The translations under genes were made by a program, and so were the position numbers. Shown in pieces: positions 12,901-27,900 of a DNA stretch of 64,000 nt. Under the pieces are notes generated by a model that saw only the letters and a program-made list of their open reading frames with translations, was not told the origin of the DNA and ran no database searches. The stretch comes from Callipepla californica brunnescens (lineage: Eukaryota > Chordata > Aves > Galliformes > Odontophoridae), in NCBI GenBank assembly GCA_023055505.1, contig JALIRH010000010.1, forward strand, positions 1,551,501-1,615,500, given 5' to 3'. The first letter of the stretch is position 1. The number at the start of each line of letters is the position of its first letter.

Positions 12901-15900
12901 CCACTAACTGCTCATTATAAACCAGATGTGCACAAATATGCCCACCACTCAAACAGGTGAAATGCGACAACCAGATAAATATCACTGCCGAATGACCTGT
13001 CTCCTAAAGCACATCACAAGAGTTACGAACACAGAATAACGAAACCTTTGTTTGAAATAATACAGAATTATAAGAGAAAACATTCTCCTTCAAAATAAAA
13101 ATAAAATGGCATTAAAATATAATGACGTTACTGTTTTATAATGAAAATCTGGACTCCATCCACTTCCTTCCGTAAGAAGGCCTTCCTCATGTCTCCACAG
13201 CTCCTTTTATTTTCAGGCTCCCATATTCACAGCTAATTTGATATAGCAACACCATCAATCACCAAGACAGCAGCAACTGGCCGTGTGCTCCGTGTCACCC
13301 CGACCGCTGTGCTGCTGCCAACCCCTCTGCCCTGAGCAGCTCCTGGCAGCCTCTGATGGACTTCTCCTGCACCCACGCCCAAGCACATCCTTTTTGTGAA
13401 TCTTTCTGTGTGTATTAATCGCTGTGAGATGGTTCCTAAAGGCAGGATTTAGGCGGCCTCCAGCAGTATTGCAGAGAGCCGGGCAGCCTGGAACACAACA
13501 GCAGAAGCAGGATGCAAACTGCCATCTGTGTCCGCCTTTTCTCCCCCAGCAGCAAGGCTGCGTCACATGCCACGAATAACAGAATATATTTACTATCAAC
13601 TGCAATAATGAGAATTATTATCGGTGTTCCTGAAATCACATCAGCAGCGACGGTGCTCTGTGCACAGAAAATCACAGACAACTGCTCCCCGACTCGGTGG
13701 TGAATCCCACCGCGCGGGCTGCGTGCGCGCCTGCTGCCGGATTCCTCTGCACACCTTCACACTTTAATTTGTATTAATCATATAAATACGTGCTGCGAGC
13801 TTTCGTGAAGCACAGACGGATTTATCTTTTGTGGAAATCACATTTTCTTTCCCTTTTAAATGAGTCAGCCAAAGGGGCTGAATGCAGGATTCAAGTGTGG
13901 TGATGGGAGGGAGAGTTTTAAGTGACTGATTTTGTAGCACAGATGTGCCCTATATTTATTAGCCTTTTACTCTAGGTCTATTTTAATTGTTATCTGCTAC
14001 ACTGTATAATGAAATGCTCCCATTTCACCCTCAGAGCAGAGAGTTTTTTATGTGTATCTCTATTAATGACCCTTAATTAAGTTGATTTTAGTCATTTAAA
14101 TGTGATTTTCCTCTGGTCAAGAAGTATTTTTAAAGGGAGATGCTGGAAATGAACTCACGGTTAAGCGCTGCTGCTCTAATGCTTCTTGTTCAACAGTTAC
14201 AGCAATTCATCCTCTACGTTTTCAACAAGGTGCGGAGTGGCCATGCAGAACACTGTTCATCCATATGAGTCATCAAACGTGACTGTTAGTAAGTAATTTC
14301 TTGGTATTTATTTATGAAAGACTTAAGGTTTCCCGACAATTAGCTAAAATGTTACTGAAGGCTAAGCTTCACAACAGCTCCATGCTACGACAAACACAAG
14401 GGCACACTATGACAGGGAAAAGAACCAAAATGAGAATATTTAAAATACTTTCTGTGATAAAGCCTGTCCTAATATCTATGGAAGCACAGTAGTGAAATCA
14501 TTTAGATACACAGCAATTCACGACAAATTGATTTAGGAAATAAATGCAGCTTGCAAATTTTGCACACAATATGTGAACACTGGAAGCATCAGATAACTAA
14601 TTTTTAAACATATGATTTCATCTATTTTCTCATTCTTTAAAAAATTCAATTATAATAACCATGGAGATTTTTTTGAGTATATTGATACTTGAGGATAAAA
14701 TACTAGAGATTTTTAATTTGCCTTGTCGGGACTTCTTACTATTACATCATACCGTTTCTCTTCTTGTGCAAACTTTCTTATTTTTTAATCTTCAAAGTCT
14801 GAAGGAAAGTACTAGAAAACAAGATAGCTGATAACATACGGAATCCAACCAATGTGACTACCTAAGACTTGACATAGCTTTTTATATTTAGTTAACAAAT
14901 GCTCAAATTTTTAAATCTGAGCTAATGGCTTGATAGATCTTTATTTGTAATTATAATTACAACTGTCTCAACAAAACACTGATTTTGTAATCCCAGCGGT
15001 GCAGAGGTATACGTAAGCTTCAAAAATAGGCTGGGAAAGATTAAAGGTTCTCTCCAACTCCATGTAACCTGTGTAACAGAAGAGTGGCTCAAATTTCACA
15101 AGCAATAACCTGTGCATCTGCTAAAAAAAAAAAAAAAGAAAAAAGAAAAAAAAAGAAAAAGAAAAAGAAAGGAAGAAGAAAAAAAGAACAACATAGGGAA
15201 ATGCCTCAGGCACAAGTTGAAACTGATTGGGCAAAGTAGAAAGACAAGAGCCCTTGAAATTAAACAAAAGCAAATTCATTCTGTTGACAGATGTTGATTA
15301 CATCGAAGCTGCATAATAACTTTTTTCCCTATTTTTTCTCCTTTTTTTGCAATGAATACCTCTGCATTCTCTGTACATTAAGGATATAACCTATCTTAAT
15401 CAGCACAATCCAACACGTAACAATTTTTAAATTTGGTCAAAGTATATTGTAATGAGGTCTTAACGACAGGCTCCTCTAAACAAGAGTGTATTCACATGGT
15501 CATGTCTGCGCACCCGTGCTGGTCATGCCATCATCAGCCCCTTACTTCCAGGGGTTAACTGCTCTGGCAGCCAAATAAAATACAGAGAGAGCTGTGTAAT
15601 TATGGAGACAGTCAAAGGGCAGACTCTATTTTGAAATCTATTTGCACAGACAAGGTCTTCCAATTTCGCTTACAGGAAACAAGCTGGTAAAAGGGTCTCC
15701 TCCTCTCCAGATGCTTTCCACACTTTTTTCCCACATCAGGAAATCACGGACATGGACACCATGCAGCACTGTTTCCTGGATTACAGGACTGTGTCATTAC
15801 ATGGAAAAGAGCAAACCCATGCTCGTGAGAAATATTTCCTCCTAATTGCCCATATTAGGGGAAAGCAAAACCTACTAAGACTACTGAAAATATGACTAGC

Positions 15901-18900
15901 AGCAATTTGTAAACAGGACGCAGCCGTCATGATGGTACTGGAAAAGAGAAAACAGAATTGAAATGGTAAAAACATTCTGGTTTTAATAGCGTGACTGGGG
16001 AAATGAAATATTCATTACGGTTGATGTGACTCCAGTTGTAACAGCAACACACTGGTGAACGCCTCTACAGCAGTACACTTCTGACTGTACCCTGACAAAT
16101 CAAAATCAGGACCAGCACCTTTATTCAAATGGGCATTGTTCTTTTTAATTATTACTTACCAGTCAGATACTGAAGACAGAAGTTGTTTGGTTAAGGAGCT
16201 AAGCGGTCGCTGCTCTTACTGCCCCATGAGCCATTCTACCAGGCCTCCTGCAGCCTGCACCCCAGCAGCACTCCTGGCTGATAAAAGTGTTGCCTTTTCT
16301 TCGTGGAGAGCAGAGCTCTAATTGGTTAAAAATGTAAGAACTCAGTGAAAATGCATTCTTGTTTGGGTTTTCCTTATTACTTGCTGTAGCCTGGCACGCT
16401 AAGATGATGAATTAGATCCTTCTGAATAATGCAGATCTTCTAATTCATTATTCAATCAAACCTATGTCCAACAAAATAGCTGTTCTGAAAGTTGGTAAAC
16501 TGGGAAGCCACAGAGCATCAGAACCTCTTCTTTTTACAGGAAGGATGACTGCCTAAGGGTATTTCAACCCAATAATAACAACATTCAAGTAATAGTGCCC
16601 AGGTCATGACAAGCTGTGACCCTCCCGCAGCTCTGCCAGGAAGTTGGCCTGATGCCACCTTCTATCAGCAGCAAACCACAGTACAACTTTAACAAATAAA
16701 ACTAAAAGGAAAAATTAATTACATATCCTCAAAAATCCCTTCAACCGATTCCCCGACTCTTGTGTATACAAACATGCACACAGTCACATGGAGAAAATGA
16801 CTGAGCACAATTCTGATGTCATTAAACAGCACTCTCTCACTTTATTACAGGACTTAAAAAATACAGAGTAGCATCTAGCTATATCTAAATTATATTTATG
16901 CATATACCAAAGAAGAGAACTCTCTGTTACCTGAAATGTGACTGAGACGTAATGCTTAACTTTGGAAACGGAGCACTGTAGCTCTCCTGCGCAGTCTTCC
17001 CTCCCAGTGCTTTTTCTACTGAATCTGTCCGCTCCAACAGCATAACACAAACAGAAAATAAACAGAAAGTGCTGCCTAGAGTAGCACAGCAAATGAGTCA
17101 GATTGAAAAGTTGGACAAAGCAATATTAAGAGTTTCACACAGTTAATACCAGGGGAATTCAGGCTCCAAATCACAACGTCTGGTAAATTTCAACTTCTGT
17201 GACTAGCAGGAGAAACATTCCTCTTCTGTTACTACATTCCTATGCTGAGTAAATTAATTTATCATAAAGTCAATAAATTAGAATGAGAAACATATCTGCT
17301 CAGGTCTGCCTGTCTAAAGACACCTCTCAAACACCTTCTGTCTATCTTCGGGTTTCATAAAACATCAGAGGAATTACTTATGCTCGGCAGGTTAGTTATT
17401 GTGCTTAGATGCTGTAGTGGAGTAACAACCACCAGAACAAGTCAGTCTGTTTAAAAATAGCAGTCATTTCAGATTAAAGGAATAAGCTATTCCAATAGCC
17501 CTCACACACACGCGCACAATACAGGATCTTGTCATTAATATGCACCCCCCCACAGCTTACTATTCACCGAATCCTACTGGGATAAAATCTGCTCAGGTGC
17601 TGTGGGAAACAAGTGCTTTCCAGCTGGCATGTTTATGTCCTGCACCCATGCCTGATGCACCACTAAACGTTGCTGGCAGCAAGTTAAAAATAAATCCTGC
17701 TTTAACATCTTACATTTCCATCAGAAACGGAGAAAAATACGTCTGAATCACCACAAAAAGTGTTTTTGACAAATCCTTTCAGTGGATGAGCAGGGTTGCT
17801 GAAAAATGAGTAACATTTGCTCAAAAAACATAGGACTGCTCTCCAAGTCAGGATTTTCTGCAGAGCTTAAGGTACAGGAAGAAAACTGATGGTTAGCAGG
17901 CTTTTCTCCACACAGAATACAAGACTCATTGCAATAAACAACTGCAGCCCAATCTCTAAGGATACAAGACACCTCTTGAAAGATAAGCTGGCCTTATCTC
18001 AAAAAGAAAAGAAGAGCGTTTATCATTAGTAATTTGGGGATGAATATCTCAACAAAATCCTTACATTACTACTCATTTGGTAAAAAACACCAGTGTTTCT
18101 TGCCTTGCACTGAATTTTATTAACAACTTGTATTATCCTATTTCCACTTGAAAATGTAAGTTTTATTAGGACATTGAGTGTTGTACTGAAAAAAAAAAGA
18201 TGTACGTGTTCTGTGCTGGAACAGTGTGTAAGGTTGGGGCAGTGCATCCTGTGTGCTCAACTTCAAAACACATGAGCAGGTAGCTGTAAATGCTCAGGGC
18301 TGCTCCTACTACACTGCTGTGGTATTTGAAGAAACAAGCTTTGATTTTTCCCCACGAAGACGCTCTGCACAAGGAAGATGCTCCAATCAAGAGCTTGCTG
18401 CAGATAACTTCTAGCATCCTTGTTAAAGCATTTATTTTTAAACCTGTCAGTCATCAGAATGTGCTTTTAATGCATAGCTTGAAAGCTTATTCATAAATAC
18501 GTGACATTGGGTCACTGAATGAATTATAATGATAGGATTATGGATCAAATTTGGAAGAGTATAGAATAACGTCTGGGAGCTGTTTTAATATTTTTTTAAA
18601 TACCTTCCACTTATCTCCTTGCTTAACATTTACAAAGACCTCTTTCTTATCATAAAAGTCCCTGTTTATCAAACACTGATACAGGAAGAAGCTGTTTACC
18701 TTTTCAGAAGTACCAACATACATCACTTATGACAAAAAAAACAAGCACTCCATAAGAAATGCTCAATCACTGTCAATCATATGCACTAAAATATACATAA
18801 ACCAAAGCATGTGGTGTGAACTATATTGGATTCAAACTGAACACGGAATTACAACTATAACAAACAAGAAACAAATAATTACAAGTGACTCATAGGCCTA

Positions 18901-21900
18901 TTTACACATCTCACAAAACCACTGGAAAGGTGGGTAACCATAGAAACCTGACAGCCTAAATTCAGTGTTTTAAAATTTGTATTTAGTTTAAAATGCTGAA
19001 AATGATGTCTCTATTTGATAAAATTCTTATTTTAAAGGCTTCAGCCTTTGCTTTGATACTTAAATGCTTAAAATTATTCCATCTATCTGTTACTAACAAT
19101 TTGCCTTTTGGATTTGATTTTATTCAAGTGAAGATTACAATTTACTCTTTGTAGTGTAAAATGTCAATACATTTGAATACTGCAAATTAATATTTCTAAT
19201 ACTTATTTAACGACTGAAATTAAATAATGATATCAAACAGTGCTGAACTTATTATTAAATGTTTTGCATACAGACTTTCCTGAGCTGCACGCTAGAGGAA
19301 AAAAAAAAAAAAAGATTACTCAAATTAACTGTTAAAGCTGAAATGCTAATAGCCTTTTCAACTTATAGTTCTTTTTCACTGACAATTACAATTTGCATGG
19401 CTTAAAATTTAATACTATGATTAGTACTAATGTCCTATATTTTACTTCATAATCTAAATGAGTAAAATATTATTTTTGTAGTTCACTGGCTCTTATACTT
19501 AGGCTGTAATGTTCAGTGTGTATTTCATTATGCAGATGAGCAATGGATGTCGTTTAAAGTGATTTAAATGGGTCAACAGTATTTTCCTATTCACATTAAT
19601 CATCCAGACAGCCACATAAAAAAAAAAAAAAAAAAAGAAGCCTTGAAAACGAAGCGAAGGAATCTCCCTCTTCCCACCCCAACCCTTCCCAGCAGCACAG
19701 CAGCAGAGCTGCAGGGATGCGGGAGCGGGCTGGGTGCTGGCCTCCTGCTGGGGTGGCTGCCAGGACCTGGCAGACACAGCTGGACAGCCCCGTGCCAAGA
19801 ATGATCCTCGTCTCACGCAGCTCAGCGGGAGCCGTGTGTTGACAAACGAAGCCGATCAGGATCAGCAGAACTTGCTCTTGGCACGGGAAAAGGCGGCCGC
19901 GCCTGGGCGGCCTGCCCGCTGACGTGGTGCTGGCAGCAAGCCGTCCCCTGCCTAAAGGCCGCTGTCAGGGAACTCCCGCTGAAGGCAATGCAGACAGACC
20001 GGGCCACTTGTTGCCAGTAGATCCTCATCAGTGTTACTGCATGGCGAGGTGGGCCGCAGGGCTGGGCAGGCAGCAATGCCAGGCAGACTGAGCGAGACCC
20101 AGGAAAACAAAAAGCAGCCCTAGCCAGGCAGGAAACGTGAGGTGTGGGGACCCCGTGCTCCCCAGATGATTCCTCCAACAGGCAAACGAAACCTCAGGGA
20201 CAGCAATTTGGATCTGCTGACATCCTGCTCTCGGTGGCCTGGGGGAGGCAGCCAGTCTGAATCAGGACGGCAACAGTCTCCCGCGCAGACGCTGAGCTTT
20301 TATAAGTCTTCACAAATGTCAGACACAAAAAGGGGCTTTATTCTGTGGTAGGGAAAGGGTAATAAGGTGTTTTGCATTTTCCACATAGCGGTTTCAAAGT
20401 GCGTTTTCTGGCTCCAGACACAACACTGCTCCTTCTGCACAGCACTGCTGCAATCCAGGCCCCTCCCGTCCCAAGGCACCAGCCATCCTTCCCAGCATGG
20501 GCAGGACTGCTTGCACTTCTCTGTGGTGCCACTCTCATTCTCTGCACAAACACTGGGATGTGTCCGCAATTCTCTGTCAGGAACAGGATGGAAATGATCC
20601 AAAGAAGCGAGTGGAAAAACTTGCCCAGTGGTTTTTTTTTACAGAGTGAGGAGGAGAGGGCTGCAGCACCCTGGGCACACCAGTGGTGTGTCCCCTTGCC
20701 TGCCTCCCCTCTTCCTTTTTGTGGATACAGATGAACAGGAGTAGGATCTGAGCTTCAGCTTTTAGCATACACTAGCTGACACACGACAAAGTACAAGGCT
20801 CAACTACTTGGATTTCACCAGACCTCATTTGCTGTGCCCACATCCCAGAACACAGGAATGTTGAACTGGGATGACAGCTGAGTATGGTGGGCATCTTAAC
20901 TGAGAAAGAGCTAAGGCATCTGTGCGTACCAGCCTGGTGGCTGATTTACAGTAAATTAAACAATAATTGCCACTGCAATGACTACAGGTTCAGTTTTAAC
21001 CATGACCTTTCCTACATCTTGGGAAGATGAGGGATATCAGCACATTTCATGAGAGCGACAGCATACACGCAGGCCTGGATCTGACATATACTTCCCTACA
21101 TCTGTCTGATGTAATGCAGGAATGGTTAAGACAGATGACATCAATCATCTGCAAATTCCCAAAGCATGTCTTCAGTATGGGTCCTAGCCCTGTTCCTCAG
21201 CCCCCTTACTGTCCACTGAGGAAAAACCACATTCAGATCCCAAGAACCAGATGGTAAGGAAGGACTTCTGGGTTTCACCACTATCCCATACCATACCATC
21301 AACACCCCAGCCACTGCTGCAAGATATTTCCTGAAGGACCTACAGGCAATACTCATCTTGTCAAAACAAAGACAACTAAATACCAACTGCAGCACCTGAT
21401 TAATCCCTTGCAACTGGATTATGAAGTTCAGTTGCACTTTAGGCAATGCTGCTCACCTTCAAAACCTTCACTGCGCTCCCATTCACTTCTGCTGCTGCAA
21501 CATCACAGTAACAGTTAACACATCAAACCTCCCTGCTCTACCAGGTGTCTGAATGATGGACAGAGCAAAGACCATGACTGCTACTTTCCACACAAGCAAA
21601 CTTAAATAAATTTCTAAACTGTCTTAATCACTATTTGCTCTCTGCGTACATTTTATTGAACTATCCCACCATCTGAATTTCTAGAACAGATCGAGTAAGG
21701 AATGGGTCTTTTGGAGATTAAGTTTCCAAATCCTTTTCTAAACTGAAAAGGATTTGCATAGATAGTAAATCTATAAGCAGCAGTAAGTGTTTTGCTTTCC
21801 CCTAGATGAAGATAATCTAACTTGCCAGCAAAATATGACAGGCATTTCTTCAGAGCAAGCTTAGCTACCTTGTCTGCAAAGCTGGGCAGCATGAAAGCCT

Positions 21901-24900
21901 CCACGGGGACATTCCACTTAGACGATTACTAACTCACAAATTCAAGTCAGAACTCCTACATCCTCTTGCATGATTTGACAAACACTCACTGTAACTCTTC
22001 TTCTGTTGTTTTTGTTGTTACAAGTTTGTGGTTTAAATCCACAGCTTTGCATCAGTATTACCCCTGGAGATGCAGACCAATGTGGGGAGTGACCTGGTCC
22101 CACAGCTAGATCTCCCAGTTTCTCTGACGTGACTTGGCTGCTTGGAATTGAGGAAGTTTCAGCTAGAAACCAGCTTACTTTTGTATCTATTTGTTCAGAG
22201 CTTTGTTAGGATAGAAAGCACACCAGAGTCAGATCTGACTGAACAGGCACAATCTGTAAAGATATTAATTGCATGAAAAAATATTTTGCAAAAGACTTTC
22301 CATTCAAATTGATACAAAAAAAGACTTTTTTTTTCCCCTTAAATAAAAATACAGAAGCGCATGTAACCTTAACACTGCTGAAAGCAAAGGCTGCTTATCT
22401 GTCTCTGCGCCATGAGAGAGACAGCCACATACCGCATGGCATGGTGTGCATGGGAAAGACTAAAGAAGGAAATAAAAAACAGGCCACTAGCAGAGCTGTA
22501 CATGTGGCAATCAGTACACATCAGAGCTAGCAAGGAAGGTCAGCAATCCTGATAAATGCAATGACAGCACACGCTCACCTTGAGAGTGCTTCACTAGAAC
22601 CACAGATCTGCATGTGGAAATTCTGATGTCACTATTTCAATCGTGCAATTACAGCTGAAATCACCATCTTTCTAATTAAAATTCAGGCCAGCGAAGTTGT
22701 TCATTAAACCTCCATCCCGATGCGTTTTGTGGTGCATTATAAATTACTCTGAGCATTACAAAACAGAGCAGAACAGACAGAGTGCTAAAGCCTTGTCTCT
22801 AGAACAAGTGCTGGTGCTCCCACAGCTTTCTGCAGCAGCCCTGCCACGGAGCCAGACACCTTCCACTTTCAACCTGTCTTTGGACTGGCTATCAGGAGAC
22901 TTTGGCACAACATCTGGATAAATTCCAGATGAGGAGCTCTGGTGCTAGAGTGTATAAAGGGCGTGATAACAGAAGCTGCATGTATTGGCAGAATTGCACC
23001 TGAGACACGTACTGGAGGAGATATCAATTCTTTCTGGCTCTCAAATCATCCCCAGATCAGCAATCTCTGGAAACTACACGCTAAACGTCTGCAATATATT
23101 TAAATTATGAAAATGTGAACTTCATTTCAATCTACCTGCATGGCCTACTGCAAAATGATATGAATGTGAATTAAATTCTACAATTCCGATCACAACTTCA
23201 TTAATATCTGGGGTCCTAAATCCCACTCAGTGAGCAAACAGACACAGTGAAGATGATTCTGATTTGTTTGCTAGCACTGCAATGGCACAGTCAGCAGAAG
23301 AGGTCTTACTCTACTCCAGTTGTGCCTGCTCACAGTGGAAGGAAGTTAAGATCTTGCTATTGCTTTTTTCCAACTCCAGTCAGAAGATCTGAAACTGAAC
23401 AGCTGGATTTATGTGAGAAAAAATAATTTCTGTGTCATTTTCTTTCAGTGTTATGTCAAGTGTGTTGATTTTCATAATTAAAAAAAAAAATCCCATATAA
23501 TGCAGGATCTAATTTAACTTCATGTACAACTAAACATGAAACAGATAACCTGATAACATCTGATATGCTGGAAGTGCTAATGTATGAGTTTAGATAACAT
23601 TCAATACCACAGTAGTCCTTCATGGTTCAAAATAAGCTTGATTTAAAACTGAAACATCACTTTAAACAGTGATCTTAAGTTTAAATAGATGAAAGTAAAC
23701 ATCCTTAAAATGCAAAAGTTGGAGACTTTACACAGCTGGTTACAGTGGCTGCTTATTTATCTTCTAAACCAGAGTGAGAACAGTATGACTTTCAAACACT
23801 CTCATGAAAGTTTTCTCAGGCTGCATACTACAGTGTAAAGCTGCCAAAAGACCTCTGAGGAGCTCTGAAGAGCCCTTTATTACCCTAAGGCTTCCTTCCA
23901 CACAGCATAGCAGCTCAATGAACACTTGGTTTCCAACCTTTTCCTCTTTGTTCAGAAAGTAACGCATACAGGGAAAGACATCTACTGATTCAGGAAGGAC
24001 AACAGCTCTAAAAAGAAAACTCCCCAGGGAATCAGCTCTTTAATGAGATAAACAAACTTTCCAGACTTTGTTTCTGTCATAAAATGCCATAAAATATTTC
24101 CAGATTGCTTTCCATTTACATAGTATGTTTTAAATACGAACTATCTAAAAAGGAATTAAAAATCTTATATCAAATTTCCTCTGTCCAATAAACTTTGTAG
24201 CATCACGTTATCATGTGATACTACCCTTTGCCAACAAACCGTTCAGTCTGTAAACGCTACCTTAGATGTTTTCCTTTATATCCTTCCTAAACATCCTTTC
24301 CTTATGCCGCTATCCAAAGACTGAAAAGATTTTAGGTGTTATAAAAAAAATTAAATGAATAAAAAAGCTTACTACGAATGTGTCTGAGTTCCCTACACAA
24401 GGAGAGGAAGGTCGCAGCCACTCAGATGGAAGTGTAAGATGAGACAGAAGGAACATTTTTTAAAATGGAAGAAGGGCTAAGACACCAGCACTCAGCAAAC
24501 AAAACCCGGGGCACCCAGATAGGGTAAGATACGATTGAAAGAGAAGAAATCCTTATCAGATAATGACTTGAAAAGTTTTGAAATGGCTCCTTTTAAAAAA
24601 GCTTCCATACATTTTTGCTCACCGTGGAACACGGAAGACGAGTGGTATGACTTGAACTACTGAACACAAAATAAGAGTGACTTTTCTTAAATGAAAAGTA
24701 GAGTTTGACTTCATACAAAGCCTTTCATACTTAGTGTGTTACAAATTGCTTTAAATACTAGCAAGCAAACAGACATTATGCACTCAAGAACTCATACATA
24801 ATTATACTTAACATTTTTACAGAGCTTTTCATCTTCGAAGTGCTTTACAAACAACTCATTAACCTCAGCCAATGCACCTGCAAGGTAGATAAATACCTGT

Positions 24901-27900
24901 ACTGTGGCTGGAGAGACAGGGAGTTCAGTGGCTAATCCAAGAAGGTGTGCACCACCACCAAGCTGTTTGCTTCCACCACAGCCATCAGCCTGGAGACTAT
25001 GAAAGTCCTGCAACTCCAGGGTGAGACTCACCACCCAACAGCAAGCTGGCAAAGCCTCTGATTTGGCAAAAGCCTCAGCCTCTCCTTTACTTCACATACT
25101 GCTGCACATTCGCTGGAGCGTGAGGATCCTGGACAATGCTAACAACGAACGTGAAGTCTGCACCTCCAGGTACAGCCACAACGCAAGAAAACAACTTCAG
25201 CTTCAGCCCTCAGGAAATCCCTAATTATCCAAAACTTTGAACAAACTCTGTCAAGCAAGGCCAGTAGCTTTCTCCCTTGTCGGTGATTGGAAAAAAAATT
25301 CTTAATGTGATTATACCACTTAATTATAGCTATAATTTTCATGTGATTTTTTTTTTTACTGTGTTTTAAAAAATGTCAGAAACACCAGGAATGCCAAACC
25401 TTGAGCAAAGAAGAAGCCTGAGAGATGTCAACTGTAATACAATACATGCACTGTGCTACAGTTTCTCTCCCCTTACTACAAGTACAGAATCACTGCATTT
25501 TTAGCAGGCATCCTTATCTCAGATGCTGTGAGCCACTAGATTTAAATAAATATGTCTGAGAATCCTTATCTGATCTATCTGCACATTTGTGATGACAGAG
25601 CTCTGCAAGTTCTCTAGTTACTGTAGTTTCTCCCAGGGTAAATAGCGCACGTTCAGAAAAAAATCAAGTTCACAAAACTTATGACAACAGAAAAACAAGG
25701 AATAGTTGAAAGCCAGGTTTTCCACACCCTTCTTAGGATATCAGGAAAATAATTTTCTCTACAAGTAATAGTGCATATACTGTTGGTTAGGTAAATCTGA
25801 GCAGGAAAAGATAAACGAACCAGGCAGAATTGTATGTATCAGGAAGAATAATTAGCATGTTCTGCCTGCTTGTCCGGTCCACCTGGTCATAAAGGCTGAA
25901 ATAGGAAGCAAGATGCAGCTTTTAACGAAACTTCTCATATACATATGACTCAAAACAATGAGGTTATGAATAACTCTTGACAATTAAGCAGAAGTTTCCC
26001 TCCCCCCCACATTTGGAAAAAATTTAAGATTATAAATATTCATAGATATTTTGAAGCAGGATAGCACATGCTTTTATCTGTCTGCCAACCTCACAATCAA
26101 AAAAAAAGAGAAATTTGCAAGTCCTGATGAAAATAAAGGCCTAGAAGAGAAAACTAAAAATAAAACATATGGGAAATGCAATTAGATTTAATCAGATTGA
26201 CCACTAACACTCATTCTGTGTTTGTAAAAAAAAACCAAAACAAACCAAAAAAACATTAAATTACCAAAAAAACTACAAACATTTTCTAAATAGAGGAATT
26301 TCAACAATGCTTACAGAATGTAGCTCTTCTAACAGAATGAAACAGATTAAAGGAGAAAGATGGAAGAACAAAATCAATATGCATTGTACTCACTATGCCC
26401 TGAAAAGTACATAAATGACTATGTGATAAGAAATCAACACATCAGAGTAACACTAAAGCTGCAACATTTTTATCTTGTTTGGTAACTTGTTGCTTTATTT
26501 CTAAACAGCAATCAAGAGATGCCAAAGTAACTTCCTTCACTGCCTGTACTCTTAGCTGCTACTGTTTCCATTCTATTTTAAAAAGAATCTCTTCTGCTAG
26601 TCATCAACAAACTAAAATCAGACCTTAAAATGGTGAGGTATGTTGCCCATCAGCATAAGGCGATGCTACATAAAAACAACAAAGAAAAAGATACCAGGGG
26701 GCAGCGTCTGAAGGCAGCTTTCTTTCAGCGGCCCTGGGAATCCTGGCACTACATGGCTTTGGTTTCTGAACATGAGGGTCATAAGCATCAGCTACAGCAG
26801 CTCACCCAGGCCTCAATCCAGGTAGATCGTTTCTCTAAACTTGATGAAATATCAGCACCACTAGGTAACAGCTGTGGTCAGGGAGATGCCAGAAATAAGA
26901 AGCTAAAAACTAGAAAACGGAATTAAAACACTGAAGTCAAGCAGCCTCTTTTTGCAGGATGCATAACTGTAAGGCAGAGAGCACACAAAGCCCTTGTTGA
27001 ATACCTTATCTTCTTTTCGCATATGTAATATGAAAGTTAGATCCAGCACACTAGTATGTCTTAATAAATGAATGAATAAATAAATAAAGATTTAAAATAG
27101 AAAATTAAGAGAGAAAGCACTGCAAAGTACACAGCTTGACGAGGTACAGAGTAAAAAAATAAAAAACAGAAACAAAACCCACAACAACTGTACTGTAACC
27201 TAATCACCTCCCATTTCACTATATGAAAGCACATTCTGATTATATTTTAATGCTAACAAATATAGTCAGATCAACAGCACTGGGGTGTGTGGTGTGCAGA
27301 AGCACTGAAAACCACCACCCCAAGCTGGTGTGCAGAGGAAAAGGTACAGAGCACCTCACCAGATGCGAACTTCCAAGTGCTATGGAACTGTGCTTGTTTA
27401 GGAGTGGGAAAGTGGGAAGCAGGAACAAAAAAGAGGAAAAATTACACAATCCCAAATAGCAACTGAGATTACTGTAACTTGGAGTCTTACAGGCAGTTTT
27501 TAGCACAGAAGCACCTTGCTGACTGCATATACAACCTCTCTCTACTCTGAAATTATGGTTTGCATCGGAACAGAATTGTCTGCAAACACTGCTAAAAATT
27601 CCTACACTTTCACTTACATTTGCTCATGATTCAAAACACACAACCGCCAAAACCAGAGCATCATATCTAGTACTTCCAAATATGACAGAAGGGAAAAACA
27701 GCCTAGACTTCATGACACAGATCTCCACTGCACTTTTAGCTGCAACTTCAAACCTAGAAGCAGCTGATCTTCTGTCTGACTTCAGCAGAAACCCAAACTT
27801 CAGAGTAAGAAATGAAAAGATGATGTCACTGTATTAGGGCAATTTAACCACTGAAACAGACTCACTTTTTATTGCAACCTCAACTTTACCATCTCTATAC

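Noticed and set aside
19499..20178. Overlapping open frames in the GC-rich patch of intron 1
   Set aside because: Translation passes through a poly-Phe/poly-Lys homopolymer and lacks domains. I kept the patch as a GC feature only.
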